Positions 35,631 to 45,396 are shown, counted from the stretch's first letter. The stretch: 64,000 bases of DNA from Solimonas sp. K1W22B-7 (GCF_003428335.1 NZ_CP031704.1:2108001-2172000), one strand, 5' to 3'. Numbers and translations: made by a program. The notes: generated by a model not told the origin, from the sequence alone.

Positions 35631-36760
35631 AGCAGCTGCTCCAGCAGCTGCTCGTAGATCGCCGACAGGGGTTCCAGGTCGGCCACGCGAACGTGCTCGT
35701 TGATCTTGTGGATGCTGTCGTTGATCGGACCGATCTCCACCACCTCGGCCCCCCAGGGCGCGAGGAAGCGGGCGTCCGAGGTGCCGCCGCCGGTGAACAG
35801 TTCCGGCTTGAGCCCGGTGACCGCGCCGATCGCCGCCTCGGCGGCGGTGATCAGGCCCGCCTGGCGCGTCAGGAAGGGTTCACCCGAGAGCTGCCAGTCG
35901 AGCTGGTAGCGCAAGGCGTGTCGCTGCAGCGCCGCTTCGACGCGCTCGCGCAGCGAGGCCGCGGTGGACTCGGTGCAGTAGCGGAAGTTGAACACCACCT
36001 GGCAGTCGCCGGGCACCACGTTGTTGGCGCCGGTGCCGGCGTGGATGTTCGAGACCTGGAACGAGGTCGGGGGGAAGTGGGCGTTGCCCTGGTCCCACAC
36101 CGTGGTCACCAGCTCGGCCAGTGCCGGCGCCAGGCGGTGGATCGGGTTCTCGACCTTGTGCGGGTAGGCGACGTGGCCCTGCTTGCCGAATACCGTCAGC
36201 ACGCCGTTGAGCGAGCCGCGGCGGCCGATGACGATGCGGTCGCCGAGCTGCTCGTTGCTGGAGGCTTCGCCGACGATGGCGTAGTCCGGCACGATGCCGC
36301 GGGCCTTGAGCACTGCCACGACATGGCGCGTGCCGTGCTGCGCCACGCCTTCCTCGTCGCTGGTGATCAGGTAGGCGAGGCTGCCGCGCAGCGGCCGGCG
36401 CGCCATCAGGCGCTCGGTGGCGCAGACCATGGCGGCGATGCCGGACTTCATGTCGGCGGCGCCTCGGCCATAGAGCAGGCCGTCGCGTACTTCCGGCTGG
36501 AACGGGTCGCTGGTCCACTGTTCCAGCGGACCGGTCGGCACCACGTCGGTGTGGCCGGCGAGGATCAGCAGCGGGCCACCGCTGCCGGTGGTGGCCCAGA
36601 GGTTGGTGACGCCGCCGGCATTGATGTATTCAAGTGTGAAGCCGAGCTTCTGCAGGCGCGCACCCAGCAGTTCGCAGCAGCCGGCATCGTCCGGCGTCAG
36701 CGAGCGGCGCGCGATCAGCTGCTCGAGCAGCCCCAGTACCGGCGAGTCACCGTCTGCCAT
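35627..36760 (-). CDS. dapE: Succinyl-diaminopimelate desuccinylase
   Basis: The 377-residue M20 metallopeptidase removes succinate from N-succinyl-LL-diaminopimelate in lysine and peptidoglycan precursor synthesis. ATG 36760 (MADGDSPVLGLLEQLIARRSLTPDD) is the conserved start; the frame extends upstream but inside dapD. Zinc ligands and catalytic residues are visible: His70 in AGHTDVVPTG, Asp103 in GRGAADMKSG, and Glu136/Glu137 in TSDEEG. The distal GGGTSDARF and NDSIHKINEHV motifs are intact. It follows dapD by 5 bases. Confidence 0.95.
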   Translation of the reverse strand: MADGDSPVLGLLEQLIARRSLTPDDAGCCELLGARLQKLGFTLEYINAGGVTNLWATTGSGGPLLILAGHTDVVPTGPLEQWTSDPFQPEVRDGLLYGRGAADMKSGIAAMVCATERLMARRPLRGSLAYLITSDEEGVAQHGTRHVVAVLKARGIVPDYAIVGEASSNEQLGDRIVIGRRGSLNGVLTVFGKQGHVAYPHKVENPIHRLAPALAELVTTVWDQGNAHFPPTSFQVSNIHAGTGANNVVPGDCQVVFNFRYCTESTAASLRERVEAALQRHALRYQLDWQLSGEPFLTRQAGLITAAEAAIGAVTGLKPELFTGGGTSDARFLAPWGAEVVEIGPINDSIHKINEHVRVADLEPLSAIYEQLLEQLL

Positions 36761-36765
36761 GTCGG

Positions 36766-37587
36766 CTACAGGTCGCGCAGCAGGGCGTTGATGCCGACCT
36801 TCTTGCGGGTCTGCTCGTTGACGCGCTTGACGATCACGGCGCAGTTCAGGCTGTAGCGCTCGCCCTTGGGCAGCGAACCGGCCACCACGACACTGCCGGC
36901 CGGCACGCGGCCGTAGAGAATCCGGTCGTTCTCGCGGTCGTAGATCGGCGTGGACTGGCCGATGAACACGCCCATCGAGATTACCGAGCCGCGCTCCACC
37001 ACCACGCCCTCGACGACCTCGGAGCGGGCGCCGATGAAGCACTCGTCCTCGATGATCGTCGGCGCAGCCTGCAGCGGTTCCAGCACGCCGCCGATGCCGA
37101 CGCCACCGGAGAGATGCACGTTGGCACCGATCTGCGCGCAGGAGCCCACGGTGGCCCAGGTGTCGACCATGGTGCCGGCGCCGACGTGGGCGCCGATGTT
37201 GACGTAGGACGGCATCAGGATCGCGCCCGGCGCGACGTAGGCGCCCTTGCGCACGGCCGCCGGCGGTACCACGCGTACGCCAGCCTTGGCGAACTGTTCC
37301 TGGGTCCAGCCGCTGTACTTGAGCGGCACCTTGTCGTAGCCCTGGTGCTCGCCCATCGGGATGACGACGTTGTCGTGCAGGCGGAAGTACAGCAGCACGG
37401 CCTTCTTCAGCCATTCATTGACTTGCCACTGGGAATTGCCGGTGGGCTCGGCGACGCGGGCCTGGCCGCTGTCCAGCAGTTCGATGACGGTCTGCACGTC
37501 GTTGCGCAGGGCGGTGTCGCTCTTGTTGAGGCCGTCGCGGGCCTCCCAGGCGGCTTCGATACGGCTCTTGAGTTCTTGGTGGCTCAT
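36766..37587 (-). CDS. dapD: Tetrahydrodipicolinate N-succinyltransferase
   Basis: The 273-residue enzyme adds succinyl from succinyl-CoA in the diaminopimelate pathway. It has a helical N-terminal domain and a left-handed beta-helix of hexapeptide repeats (about 105-230), including [47 protein letters not shown]. It acts as a trimer. It lies between glnD and dapE, which catalyses a later step of the same pathway. Confidence 0.96.
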   Translation of the reverse strand: MSHQELKSRIEAAWEARDGLNKSDTALRNDVQTVIELLDSGQARVAEPTGNSQWQVNEWLKKAVLLYFRLHDNVVIPMGEHQGYDKVPLKYSGWTQEQFAKAGVRVVPPAAVRKGAYVAPGAILMPSYVNIGAHVGAGTMVDTWATVGSCAQIGANVHLSGGVGIGGVLEPLQAAPTIIEDECFIGARSEVVEGVVVERGSVISMGVFIGQSTPIYDRENDRILYGRVPAGSVVVAGSLPKGERYSLNCAVIVKRVNEQTRKKVGINALLRDL

Positions 37588-37615
37588 GATTCAGTCAGGG
37601 GGCAATGAAAAAAAG

Positions 37616-40294
37616 TCAGGCCGCGTCGGTGCGGTCCAGGGTACGGGTCAGCACCTCGCGCAGGTCGTCGAGCACGCGCTCGTCGCGGATCGGGCGGTGC
37701 ATGCGGTCGGTGATGTAGAAGACGTCTTCGGCGCGCTCGCCGATGGTGCCGATCTTGGCGGCGTCGAGCAGGATGCCGCGCTTCTGGAACACGCGGCCGA
37801 CCATCGACAGCAGGCCCGGCTGGTCGGCGGCCACCAGTTCCATGATCGTGCGTCGGCGCGCTTCGTCCTGGCTGAAGTGGATGTGCGTCGGCGTGTTGAA
37901 ATGGCGCAGGCGCTGCGACACGCGGCGGTTGACCTCCACGGTCGACATCTCCGGGTCGCTCAGTACCTTGCGCAGGGCGTTGCGGATCTCCTCGAAGCGC
38001 ATGCCCGGCTGGATCGGCGTGTTGTCGCCCTCCATCACGGCGTAGGAGTCCAGCACGAAGCCGTCGTTGGTGGTGTGCAGGCGTGCGTCGAGAATGTTGA
38101 GGCCCAGGCGCGCCAGCACGCCGGCGGACAGGCCGAACAGGTGGTCGCGGTCGCGGGTGTAGACGAACACCGTGGTGCCGCGCTCGCTGAGCGTTTCCAC
38201 CAGCACCAGCGGCAGCTCGGCCTCGCGCGCCGCCAGGATCGCCGGCAGGTGCCAGGCCAGTTCCTCCGGCGAATGGCGCAGGAAATACTCGGGGTCGAAG
38301 CGCTGCCACACCCGCTTGGCCACCTCGGCATCGACGCCGCGCTCGGTCAGCACGCGCAATGCGCGTGCACAGGTCTCGGCGATGCGTTCCTCCGGGCCGA
38401 CCGGGTCGTCCAGGCCGCGCTCCAGCGCGCGTGCAGCGGCGTTGTAGAGGTCCTTGAGCAGCGACTCGCGCCAGGAATTCCACAGCGCCGGGTTGGTGCC
38501 GCGGATGTCGGCGCAGGTCAGCAGCAGCAGGTAGTCCAGGCGGTCGCGGTCGACGATCTTGCGGGCGAACTTGGCGACCACGTTGGGGTCCTGCACGTCC
38601 TGCTTCTGCGCGGTCAGCGACATCACCAAGTGGTTCTCGACCAGCCAGGCCACCAGCGCCGCGTCGGCATGGGACAGGCCGTGGTCCAGGCAGAACTGCT
38701 CCGCTTCCTCGGCGCCGAGGTGCGAATGATCGCCGCCGCGGCCCTTGGCCATGTCATGCCAGAAGGCGCCCAGGTACAGCAGCTCGGGCTTGGCGATACG
38801 CTCGAACACCTGGTTGGCGAAGGGCAGCTCGTGCTGGAAGCGGCCCATCGCGAAGCGGCGCGCATTGCGCAGCACGTAGAGCACGTGCTCGTCCACGGTG
38901 AGCGTGTGGAACAGGTCGTACTGCATCAGTCCGACGATCTTGCCGAACGAGGGCAGGTAGCGGCCCAGCACGCCGTAGCGGTTCATGCGGCGCAGGTTGC
39001 GCGTCAGGCCGCGGCCTTCGCGGAACATGTCGATGAAGATGCCGCGGGCACGCACGTCGTTGCGCACCGTGTCGTCGATCAGGCGGACGTCGCGCATGAT
39101 CATGCGCAGCGTCTGCGCGCGGATACCGGCGATCTTCGGGTGCTGCTGCAGCAGGCTGAAGATCTCCAGCAGCGCCCAGGGTTGCTTGCGGAAGACGTCG
39201 TCGTCGCGCGCCTCGATGGTCAGGTTGCGCACCTGGAAGCGCGCATTGAGCACTTCGGGCTCACCGGCGTCCGGGGTCAGGATCGCCTCGTCGAACAGCT
39301 GCAGCAGCATGTCGTTGAGGCAGGACAGCGACTTGATCGTGCGGTAGTACAGCTGCATGAACTGCTCGACCGCGCGGTTCTTGTCGTTGTCCTCGTAGCC
39401 GAACAGCGCCGCCACCTTGATCTGGTGATCAAACAGCAGGCGGTCCTCGCGGCGGTTGTTGATCATGTGCAGGGCGAAGCGCACCCGCCACAGGAAGTCC
39501 TGGCCGGCGAACAGCTCGTCGCTTTCCTGCTTGTTGAGGAAGCCGTGCTCGCGCAGTTCGGCCAGCGTCTGCGCGTTGAAGTGGCGCTTGGCGACCCAGC
39601 CGATGGTGTGGATGTCGCGCAGACCGCCCGGGCTTTCCTTGACGTTGGGTTCCAGCTTGTAGCCGGTGTCGTCGTACTTGCGGTAGCGCGCCGCCTGCTC
39701 GGCCTTCTTGGCCTCGAAGAATTCCTTCACCGGCCAGACGTGATCGGGCGTCAGCGCCTGCTGCATCTGCTGGTAGAGCACGGTGTCGCCGGTCAGCATG
39801 CGCGCTTCCAGCAGGTTGGTCATCACCGTGATGTCCTTGACCGCCTCGTCGACGCATTCCTGCACCGTGCGCACGCTCTGGCCGACCTCCAGGCCGATGT
39901 CCCAGGCAAAGGCGGTCATCTGCTCCAGCGCCTTGCGGTGCTGCTCCAGCGACTCGCCGGAATGCAGCAGCAGGATGTCGATGTCGGAGTGCGGCAGCAG
40001 TTCGCTGCGACCGTAGCCGCCCACTGCCACCAGGGTCAGGCCGTCGGTCAGTTCCGGCAGGAACTTCTGCCAGGCGGTGCGCAGTACCTCGTCCACCAGG
40101 TGGGCGCGGGCGTGCACCAGGGCGTCGGCGGCAGTGCCCTCGTGGAACAGGGTGTAGAGCCGCTCGCGGCCCCACTTGAGGGTCTCGCGGAAGGACGTCA
40201 CCGGAGAGGCGCCCTGCGCCAGGCGCGAGCGGATGCGCGGGGCGCTGAAGATCGCGGATGCGTCCTCGTCGGCCAGGTCGAATTCGGCGCCCAT
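37616..40294 (-). CDS. glnD: Bifunctional uridylyltransferase/uridylyl-removing enzyme GlnD
   Basis: GlnD senses glutamine and modifies the PII proteins. I take ATG 40294 as start (892 residues), since it overlaps the map stop as TGATG; an upstream in-frame ATG at 40363 lies inside map. The nucleotidyltransferase domain has VGGYGRSELLPHSDIDILLL, the HD domain has FWHDMAKGRGGDHSHLGAEEAEQFC, and two C-terminal ACT domains follow (TVFVYTRDRDHLFGLSAGVLARLGLNI and IMELVAADQPGLLSMVGRVF). The map-glnD-dapD order is common in this part of proteobacteria. Confidence 0.95.
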   Translation of the reverse strand: MGAEFDLADEDASAIFSAPRIRSRLAQGASPVTSFRETLKWGRERLYTLFHEGTAADALVHARAHLVDEVLRTAWQKFLPELTDGLTLVAVGGYGRSELLPHSDIDILLLHSGESLEQHRKALEQMTAFAWDIGLEVGQSVRTVQECVDEAVKDITVMTNLLEARMLTGDTVLYQQMQQALTPDHVWPVKEFFEAKKAEQAARYRKYDDTGYKLEPNVKESPGGLRDIHTIGWVAKRHFNAQTLAELREHGFLNKQESDELFAGQDFLWRVRFALHMINNRREDRLLFDHQIKVAALFGYEDNDKNRAVEQFMQLYYRTIKSLSCLNDMLLQLFDEAILTPDAGEPEVLNARFQVRNLTIEARDDDVFRKQPWALLEIFSLLQQHPKIAGIRAQTLRMIMRDVRLIDDTVRNDVRARGIFIDMFREGRGLTRNLRRMNRYGVLGRYLPSFGKIVGLMQYDLFHTLTVDEHVLYVLRNARRFAMGRFQHELPFANQVFERIAKPELLYLGAFWHDMAKGRGGDHSHLGAEEAEQFCLDHGLSHADAALVAWLVENHLVMSLTAQKQDVQDPNVVAKFARKIVDRDRLDYLLLLTCADIRGTNPALWNSWRESLLKDLYNAAARALERGLDDPVGPEERIAETCARALRVLTERGVDAEVAKRVWQRFDPEYFLRHSPEELAWHLPAILAAREAELPLVLVETLSERGTTVFVYTRDRDHLFGLSAGVLARLGLNILDARLHTTNDGFVLDSYAVMEGDNTPIQPGMRFEEIRNALRKVLSDPEMSTVEVNRRVSQRLRHFNTPTHIHFSQDEARRRTIMELVAADQPGLLSMVGRVFQKRGILLDAAKIGTIGERAEDVFYITDRMHRPIRDERVLDDLREVLTRTLDRTDAA

Positions 40295-41073
40295 CACATG
40301 GCACCGCCGCGCAGCGTCATCACTTCGTAGCCGGTCTCGGTGACCAGCACGGTGTGCTCCCATTGCGCCGACAGCGAATGGTCCTTGGTGACCACGGTCC
40401 AGCCGTCGGGCAGCAGCTTCACCTCGGGGCGGCCGGCGTTGACCATGGGTTCGATCGTGAAGGTCATGCCGGGGGCCAGCTCCATGCCGGTGCCCGGCTT
40501 GCCGTAGTGCAGCACCTGCGGTTCTTCGTGGAAGATCCGGCCGATGCCATGGCCGCAGTACTCGCGCACGATCGAGAAGCCGCGCGCCTCGGCGTACTTC
40601 TGGATGACGTGGCCGATGTCGCCGAGGCGGACGCCGGGGCGCACCAGCCTGATGCCCTCGATCATCGACTCGTGGGCGGTTTCGGCCAGGCGGCGCGCCA
40701 GGATGCTGGGCTCGCCGACGTAGAACATCTGGCTGGTGTCGCCATGGTAGCCATCCTTGATCACGGTGACGTCGATGTTGACCACGTCGCCCTTCTTCAG
40801 GACCTTGGCCCCGGGGATGCCGTGGCAGACCACGTGGTTGACCGAGGTACAGATGGACTTGGGGAACGGCGGGCGGCCGGGGGCCGCGCCGTAGCCCAGC
40901 GGGGCAGGGACGTCGCCGCCCCTGACGATATGGTCATGGCAGATCCGGTTGAGCTCGTCGGTGCTGACGCCGGGCTTCACGTACGGGGCGATCATCTGCA
41001 GGACCTGCGCGGCGGCCTGACCGGCTTCGCGCATCTTCTGCTGTTCTGCGGGGGACTTTATGGTGACGCCCAT
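40294..41073 (-). CDS. map: Methionine aminopeptidase type I
   Basis: ATG 41073 gives a 259-residue protein starting MGVTIKSPAEQQKMREAG, the usual length; an upstream in-frame ATG at 41142 would reach into the rpsB promoter. Metal ligands are in NIDVTVIKDGYHGDTSQMF (two Asp), CGHGIGRIFHEEP (His), TIEPMV and EHTVLVTETG (Glu). The protein removes N-terminal methionine from nascent chains. It is divergent from rpsB, as in E. coli, so both share the 160-base intergenic region. Confidence 0.96.
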   Translation of the reverse strand: MGVTIKSPAEQQKMREAGQAAAQVLQMIAPYVKPGVSTDELNRICHDHIVRGGDVPAPLGYGAAPGRPPFPKSICTSVNHVVCHGIPGAKVLKKGDVVNIDVTVIKDGYHGDTSQMFYVGEPSILARRLAETAHESMIEGIRLVRPGVRLGDIGHVIQKYAEARGFSIVREYCGHGIGRIFHEEPQVLHYGKPGTGMELAPGMTFTIEPMVNAGRPEVKLLPDGWTVVTKDHSLSAQWEHTVLVTETGYEVMTLRGGAM

Positions 41074-41094
41074 GGGGCTGGCTACCGGAAATCT

Positions 41095-41123
41095 TTGAAA
41101 TAAAAGGGGGGTTATGGTATAAA
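41095..41123 (+). promoter_or_regulatory. Promoter of the rpsB macro-operon
   Basis: TTGAAA (41095-41100), exactly 17 bases, then TATAAA (41118-41123). Near-consensus, suiting a translation operon. Confidence 0.8.
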
Positions 41124-41129
41124 GCGCGC

Positions 41130-41234
41130 CCTTCAAAGGCAACGCAATCTATTGTAGCGCCTCTGAAAATCCACTCGCGCCCACTTTGGGTGAGCCTTCA
41201 CCGGGCGCGATTAGCCAAACCCAAGGAGTAGTAC
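41130..41234 (+). other. rpsB 5' leader, possible S2 autoregulatory RNA
   Basis: The approximately 105-base leader carries complementary GGGCGC/GCGCCC-type segments and ends in AAGGAG 8 bases before the ATG. In gammaproteobacteria the rpsB leader is known to be bound by S2 to repress rpsB-tsf; whether the conserved fold is present cannot be settled by eye. Confidence 0.4.
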
Positions 41235-42062
41235 ATGTCTAGCATTACCATGCGCCAGCTGCTGGAGGCCGGTGTTCATTTCGGCCACCGTACCCGTTAC
41301 TGGAACCCGAAAATGGATGAATTCATTTTCGGCGAGCGTAGCCGCATTCACATCATCAACCTCGAGCAGACCCTGCCGCTGCTCAAGGACGCCTGCAACT
41401 TTGCCGGCAAGCTGGCCGCCAACGGTGGCCGCATCCTGTTCGTCGGCACCAAGCGCGCTGCCCGCGAGGCCATCGAAGATGAGGCCAAGCGCTGCGGCAT
41501 GCCGTTCGTTTCCCAGCGCTGGCTGGGCGGCACGCTGACCAACTTCAAGACCGTCAAGGCCTCCATCAAGCGCCTGGTCGAGATGGAAAAGACCGTCGAG
41601 GACGGCACCATCAACCGCCTGACCAAGAAGGAACAGCTGACCTTCTCGCGCGAGCTCGAAAAGCTGCGCAAGTCGCTGGGCGGCATCAAGGAAATGCCGA
41701 CCCTGCCGGACGGCCTGTTCATCATCGACACCGGCTACGAGAAGAACGCCGTGGCCGAGGCCAAGAAGCTCGGCATCCCGGTCATCGCCGTGGTCGACAC
41801 CAACAATGACCCCTCGGGCATCGCCTGCGTGATCCCGGGCAACGACGACGCCACCCGCGCCATCCGCGTCTACACCCAGTGCGTGGCCGAAGCCATCATC
41901 GACGCCCGCGGCGCCAACCCGATCCCGTTCCGCGAGGCCCCGCCGGAAGTCAGCGACGACCGTTCGGCCCCGAAGAAGCCCCGCCCCCCGCGCAAGCCGG
42001 GCGCCGGCGACCGTGACCGTGGCCGTGGTGGCCGTGGCCGTGGTGCCGAGAAGGCCGAGTAA
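41235..42062 (+). CDS. rpsB: 30S ribosomal protein S2
   Basis: The 275-residue protein begins [50 protein letters not shown], the S2 signature, and includes [13 protein letters not shown] and [14 protein letters not shown]. It is longer than E. coli S2 (241) because of a basic C-terminal tail rich in Pro, Arg and Gly (about residues 243-275, ending in [17 protein letters not shown]). AAGGAG precedes the ATG. It is cotranscribed with tsf, which starts 12 bases later. Confidence 0.97.
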   Translation: MSSITMRQLLEAGVHFGHRTRYWNPKMDEFIFGERSRIHIINLEQTLPLLKDACNFAGKLAANGGRILFVGTKRAAREAIEDEAKRCGMPFVSQRWLGGTLTNFKTVKASIKRLVEMEKTVEDGTINRLTKKEQLTFSRELEKLRKSLGGIKEMPTLPDGLFIIDTGYEKNAVAEAKKLGIPVIAVVDTNNDPSGIACVIPGNDDATRAIRVYTQCVAEAIIDARGANPIPFREAPPEVSDDRSAPKKPRPPRKPGAGDRDRGRGGRGRGAEKAE

Positions 42063-42074
42063 GAGAGGCCCGAC

Positions 42075-43124
42075 ATGACCCAGATTACTGCTGCCCAGGT
42101 CAAGGAGCTGCGCGAGCGTACCGGCGCCGGCATGTCCGACTGCAAGAAGGCCCTGGAAGCCACCGAGGGCAATATCGACGCCGCAGCCGAGAAGCTGCGC
42201 CTCGATGGCGCCGCCAAGGCTGACAAGAAGGCCTCCCGTACCGCGGCCGAGGGTGTTGTCGTCCTGGCCAAGTCGGATGACGCCGTTGTCCTGCTCGAGC
42301 TGAACAGCGAGACCGACTTCGTGGCCAAGGGCGAGGATTTCCGTGCCCTGGCCCGCGAGGCTGCCGAGCTAGTGCTCAAGCATCGCCCGGCCAATGTCGA
42401 AGCCCTCGGCCAGCTGTCGGCCGACGGCGAGACCGTGGACCAGAAGCGTCGCGGCCTGATCGCCAAGATCGGCGAGAACATCACGCTGCGCCGCTTCGAG
42501 ATCGTCTCCAAGGCCGGTGCCGACCTGGTCACCTACGTGCACCCGGGCGACAAGATTGCCGTGGCCCTGGCCATGGACAAGGGCGAGACCGAGCTGGCCA
42601 AGGACCTGGCGATGCACACCGCCGCCATGGCCCCGCGCTACCTCAACGCCGGCGAGATTCCGGCCGATGTGGTCGAGGCCGAGCGCAAGGTGATCGACGC
42701 CACGGTGGCCCAGGAACAGGTCGACGCCAAGGCCGATTCCGAGAAGTTTGCCAGCGCGCTCAAGGAAATGGATGCCGAGAAGCAGAACGGCGTCTATGAA
42801 GGCCTGTCCGACGAGGACAAGAAGGCCTGGGACGACGACTACGCGGCGATCAAGAAGAAGTTCGGCGGCGGTTTCAAGCCCAAGCCCGCCGAGATTCTGG
42901 CCAAGATGGTGGACGGCAAGGTCAACAAGTTCCGCGCCGAGCTGACCCTGCTGGGCCAGCCCTTCGTCAAGGCTCCCAACGGCGAGTCCGTGGAGAAGAT
43001 CCTGGCCGACAAGAAGTCGGCCGTGGCGCGCTTCGTCCGCTTCGCCGTGGGCGAGGGTATCGAGAAGAAGAAGGAAGACTTCGCTGCCGAAGTCGCCGCG
43101 ACCCAGGCAAGTCTGACCGCCTGA
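42075..43124 (+). CDS. tsf: Elongation factor Ts, with a long insertion
   Basis: EF-Ts exchanges GDP for GTP on EF-Tu. The N-terminal UBA domain (VKELRERTGAGMSDCKKALEAT) and TDFVAKGEDF with the Asp-Phe pair that contacts EF-Tu are intact, and the C-terminal GKVNKFRAELTLLGQPFV...VRFAVGEGIEKKKEDFAAEV aligns well with E. coli. At 349 residues it is about 65 longer than E. coli Tsf. Most of the excess is a charged block at about residues 212-266 (SEKFASALKEMDAEKQNGVYEG through KKFGGGFKPK), located where the coiled-coil subdomain lies. A terminator follows. Confidence 0.95.
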   Translation: MTQITAAQVKELRERTGAGMSDCKKALEATEGNIDAAAEKLRLDGAAKADKKASRTAAEGVVVLAKSDDAVVLLELNSETDFVAKGEDFRALAREAAELVLKHRPANVEALGQLSADGETVDQKRRGLIAKIGENITLRRFEIVSKAGADLVTYVHPGDKIAVALAMDKGETELAKDLAMHTAAMAPRYLNAGEIPADVVEAERKVIDATVAQEQVDAKADSEKFASALKEMDAEKQNGVYEGLSDEDKKAWDDDYAAIKKKFGGGFKPKPAEILAKMVDGKVNKFRAELTLLGQPFVKAPNGESVEKILADKKSAVARFVRFAVGEGIEKKKEDFAAEVAATQASLTA

Positions 43125-43156
43125 TTTTGCGGTAAACTCAGCGCAGGTTGTGAACC

Positions 43157-43182
43157 AGACCCCGGCAACGGGGTCTTGTTTT
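43157..43182 (+). terminator. Terminator or attenuator after tsf
   Basis: AGACCCCG (43157-43164) / CGGGGTCT (43169-43176), followed by TGTTTT. It probably reduces read-through from rpsB-tsf into pyrH. Confidence 0.8.
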
Positions 43183-43220
43183 AAGTAAACCCTGAAAAAT
43201 CCGCCAGATAGAGCCTGCCC

Positions 43221-43946
43221 ATGTCCGCCCAGCCCGCGTACAAGAGAATTCTGCTGAAGCTGTCTGGCGAAGCCCTGATGGGCGATCTGGGTTTCGGCAT
43301 CGCTCCGCCAGTGACGGAGTTTTTGGCCAATGAAATCAAGGCGGTAGTCGAGGCCGGCGTGCAGGTCGCCCTGGTCGTCGGCGGCGGCAACATCTTCCGC
43401 GGCGAGCCCCTGGCCAAGGCCGGCATGGACCGCATCACCGGCGACCAGATGGGCATGCTGGCCACCGTGATCAACGCCCTGGCCCTGCAGGACGCGATCG
43501 AGCGCACCACCGGCCTGCAGGCCCGCGTGCAGTCGGCGATCCGCATCAACGAGGTCTGCGAGGACTTCATCCGCCGCAAGGCCATGCGCCACCTCGAGAA
43601 GGGCCGCGTCGTGGTCTTCGCCGCCGGCACCGGCAACCCCTTCTTCACCACCGACTCCGCCGCCGCCCTGCGTGCCGTGGAAATCGGCGCCGACCTGCTG
43701 CTCAAGGCCACCAAGGTGGACGGCATCTACACCGCCGACCCCAAGAAGGACCCCTCGGCCAGGAAGTACGACACCGTGACCTACGACGAGGCCCTGAATC
43801 GCCGCCTGGGCGTGATGGACCAGACCGCCATGGTGCTGTGCCGCGACAACCGCATGAAGCTTTGCGTCTACGACATGGACCGTCCCGGTGCGCTGATGAG
43901 CATCGTCCGTGGCGACCGCAGCATCGGCACCTACGTCGACGCCTGA
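43221..43946 (+). CDS. pyrH: UMP kinase
   Basis: The 241-residue hexameric amino-acid-kinase-fold enzyme makes UDP from UMP. Motifs: [42 protein letters not shown] and [16 protein letters not shown]. Length is normal. It is followed 34 bases later by frr, keeping the rpsB-tsf-pyrH-frr order. UTP made from its product feeds pyrG at the other end of this window. Confidence 0.96.
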   Translation: MSAQPAYKRILLKLSGEALMGDLGFGIAPPVTEFLANEIKAVVEAGVQVALVVGGGNIFRGEPLAKAGMDRITGDQMGMLATVINALALQDAIERTTGLQARVQSAIRINEVCEDFIRRKAMRHLEKGRVVVFAAGTGNPFFTTDSAAALRAVEIGADLLLKATKVDGIYTADPKKDPSARKYDTVTYDEALNRRLGVMDQTAMVLCRDNRMKLCVYDMDRPGALMSIVRGDRSIGTYVDA

Positions 43947-43980
43947 GCAGAGAACAGAACAAACGTATCCGGAGATTGCG

Positions 43981-44538
43981 ATGACCACCGAAATCAAGAA
44001 CGACGCCACTGTCCGCATGCAGAAATGCCTGGACACGCTGAAGAACGAACTGGCCAAGCTGCGCACCGGCCGTGCCAGCGCCGCGATCCTGGACCATGTC
44101 CGCGTCGACTACTACGGCTCCCCGGTGCCGATCTCGCAGGTCGCCAGCGTCGTGGTGGAAGACTCCCGCACGATCACCATCACGCCCTGGGAAAAGCCGA
44201 TGGTCGGACCGATCGAGAAGGCCATCATGACCTCGGACCTGGGCCTGAACCCGAACACCGCCGGCCAGACCATCCGCATCAACATGCCGCCGCTGACCGA
44301 AGAGCGCCGCCGCGACCTGGCCAAGGTGGTCAAGACCGAGGCCGAGGGTGCCAAGGTGGCGATCCGCAACGTGCGCCGCGACGCCAACCAGGCGATCAAG
44401 GACCAGGAAAAGGCCAAGAAGATCACCGCCGACGACGTCAAGCGCGGCGAGACCGAAATCCAGAAGCTGACCGACCAGTTCGTCGCCAAGGTCGACGAAG
44501 CGGCCCAGGTCAAGGAAAAGGAACTGCTGTCGATGTAG
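43981..44538 (+). CDS. frr: Ribosome recycling factor
   Basis: The 185-residue protein splits post-termination ribosomes with EF-G. The start at ATG 43981 (MTTEIKNDATVRMQKCLDTLKNELAKLRTGRAS) is preceded by CGGAG. The signature LRTGRASAAILDHVRVDYYGSPVPISQVASV and the C-terminal helices (RRDLAKVVKTEAEGAKVAIRNVRRDANQAIK) are complete. An upstream in-frame ATG at 43909 lies inside pyrH and is rejected. Confidence 0.97.
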   Translation: MTTEIKNDATVRMQKCLDTLKNELAKLRTGRASAAILDHVRVDYYGSPVPISQVASVVVEDSRTITITPWEKPMVGPIEKAIMTSDLGLNPNTAGQTIRINMPPLTEERRRDLAKVVKTEAEGAKVAIRNVRRDANQAIKDQEKAKKITADDVKRGETEIQKLTDQFVAKVDEAAQVKEKELLSM

Positions 44539-44583
44539 ACCGGTCTCCCGGACTGGTCTGCCTTCGTTCCAGGACACTGCCTC

Positions 44584-45303
44584 ATGAGTCGAGACGCCCC
44601 CGAGTTGCCCTCCGAGCCGAGGCCACGCCATGTCGCCATCGTCATGGACGGCAACGGCCGCTGGGCCAAGGGCCGTGGCCAGCCCCGTGCCATGGGACAT
44701 CGGGCAGGGGTCAAGGTGGTGCGCCGGATCCTGCGCGCGGCGCACAAGGCCGGCGTCGAGGCGCTGACCCTGTTCGCCTTCTCCCAGGAGAACTGGAAGC
44801 GTCCGGAAACCGAGGTGAAGCTGCTGATCCAGCTGTTCGTGCGCACCCTGGCGCGCGAAATGGACGCCATGCACCGCAACGGTGTGCGCGTCCGCTTCAT
44901 CGGCGACCGCAGCGGGTTCCCGGAACCCCTGCGCCGGGAGATGCAGCGTGCCGAGCTGCGCACCGCGGACAATGCCGGGGTGAAGCTTTCCATCGCCGTG
45001 GGCTATGGCGGCCAGTGGGACATCGTGCAGGCCGCCAATGCACTGGTGGAGGCGGGCGAGCCGATCACCGCCGAGGGCATCGAGGCACGCCTGCAGACCG
45101 CTGGCCTGCCCGAACCGGACCTGATGATCCGCACTGGCGGCGAACAGCGCATCAGCAATTTCCTGCTGTGGCAGCTGGCCTACACCGAGCTCTACTTCAG
45201 CGACGTGCTGTGGCCGGATTTCAGCGAGCTGGAGTTCCACCAGGCCCTGGCCTGGTACGCCGGCCGCGAGCGCCGCTTCGGCCGCGTGCCGGAAGCCTCC
45301 TGA
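44584..45303 (+). CDS. uppS: Undecaprenyl diphosphate synthase
   Basis: The 239-residue cis-prenyltransferase makes the C55 lipid carrier for peptidoglycan. Motifs: HVAIVMDGNGRWAKGRGQPRAMGHRAG with the catalytic Asp, FAFSQENWKRPETEV, and DLMIRTGGEQRISNFLLWQLAYTELYF. All are conserved. It uses IPP made by the pathway containing dxr (two genes downstream) and ispH. It begins 45 bases after frr. Confidence 0.96.
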   Translation: MSRDAPELPSEPRPRHVAIVMDGNGRWAKGRGQPRAMGHRAGVKVVRRILRAAHKAGVEALTLFAFSQENWKRPETEVKLLIQLFVRTLAREMDAMHRNGVRVRFIGDRSGFPEPLRREMQRAELRTADNAGVKLSIAVGYGGQWDIVQAANALVEAGEPITAEGIEARLQTAGLPEPDLMIRTGGEQRISNFLLWQLAYTELYFSDVLWPDFSELEFHQALAWYAGRERRFGRVPEAS

Positions 45304-45396
45304 GGTGCGCCGTAGTAGTTTCCGGCCTTAAGTGACAAACTGTCGAAATCTGTCGTCCGTCTCCCGAATCCGACGCCCTCACCAAGACCGCCCGCC

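Noticed and set aside
37361-40330. A 989-codon open frame antisense to glnD and dapD
   Set aside because: Low-complexity Gln/His/Ala/Val-rich translation; glnD carries all expected domains.
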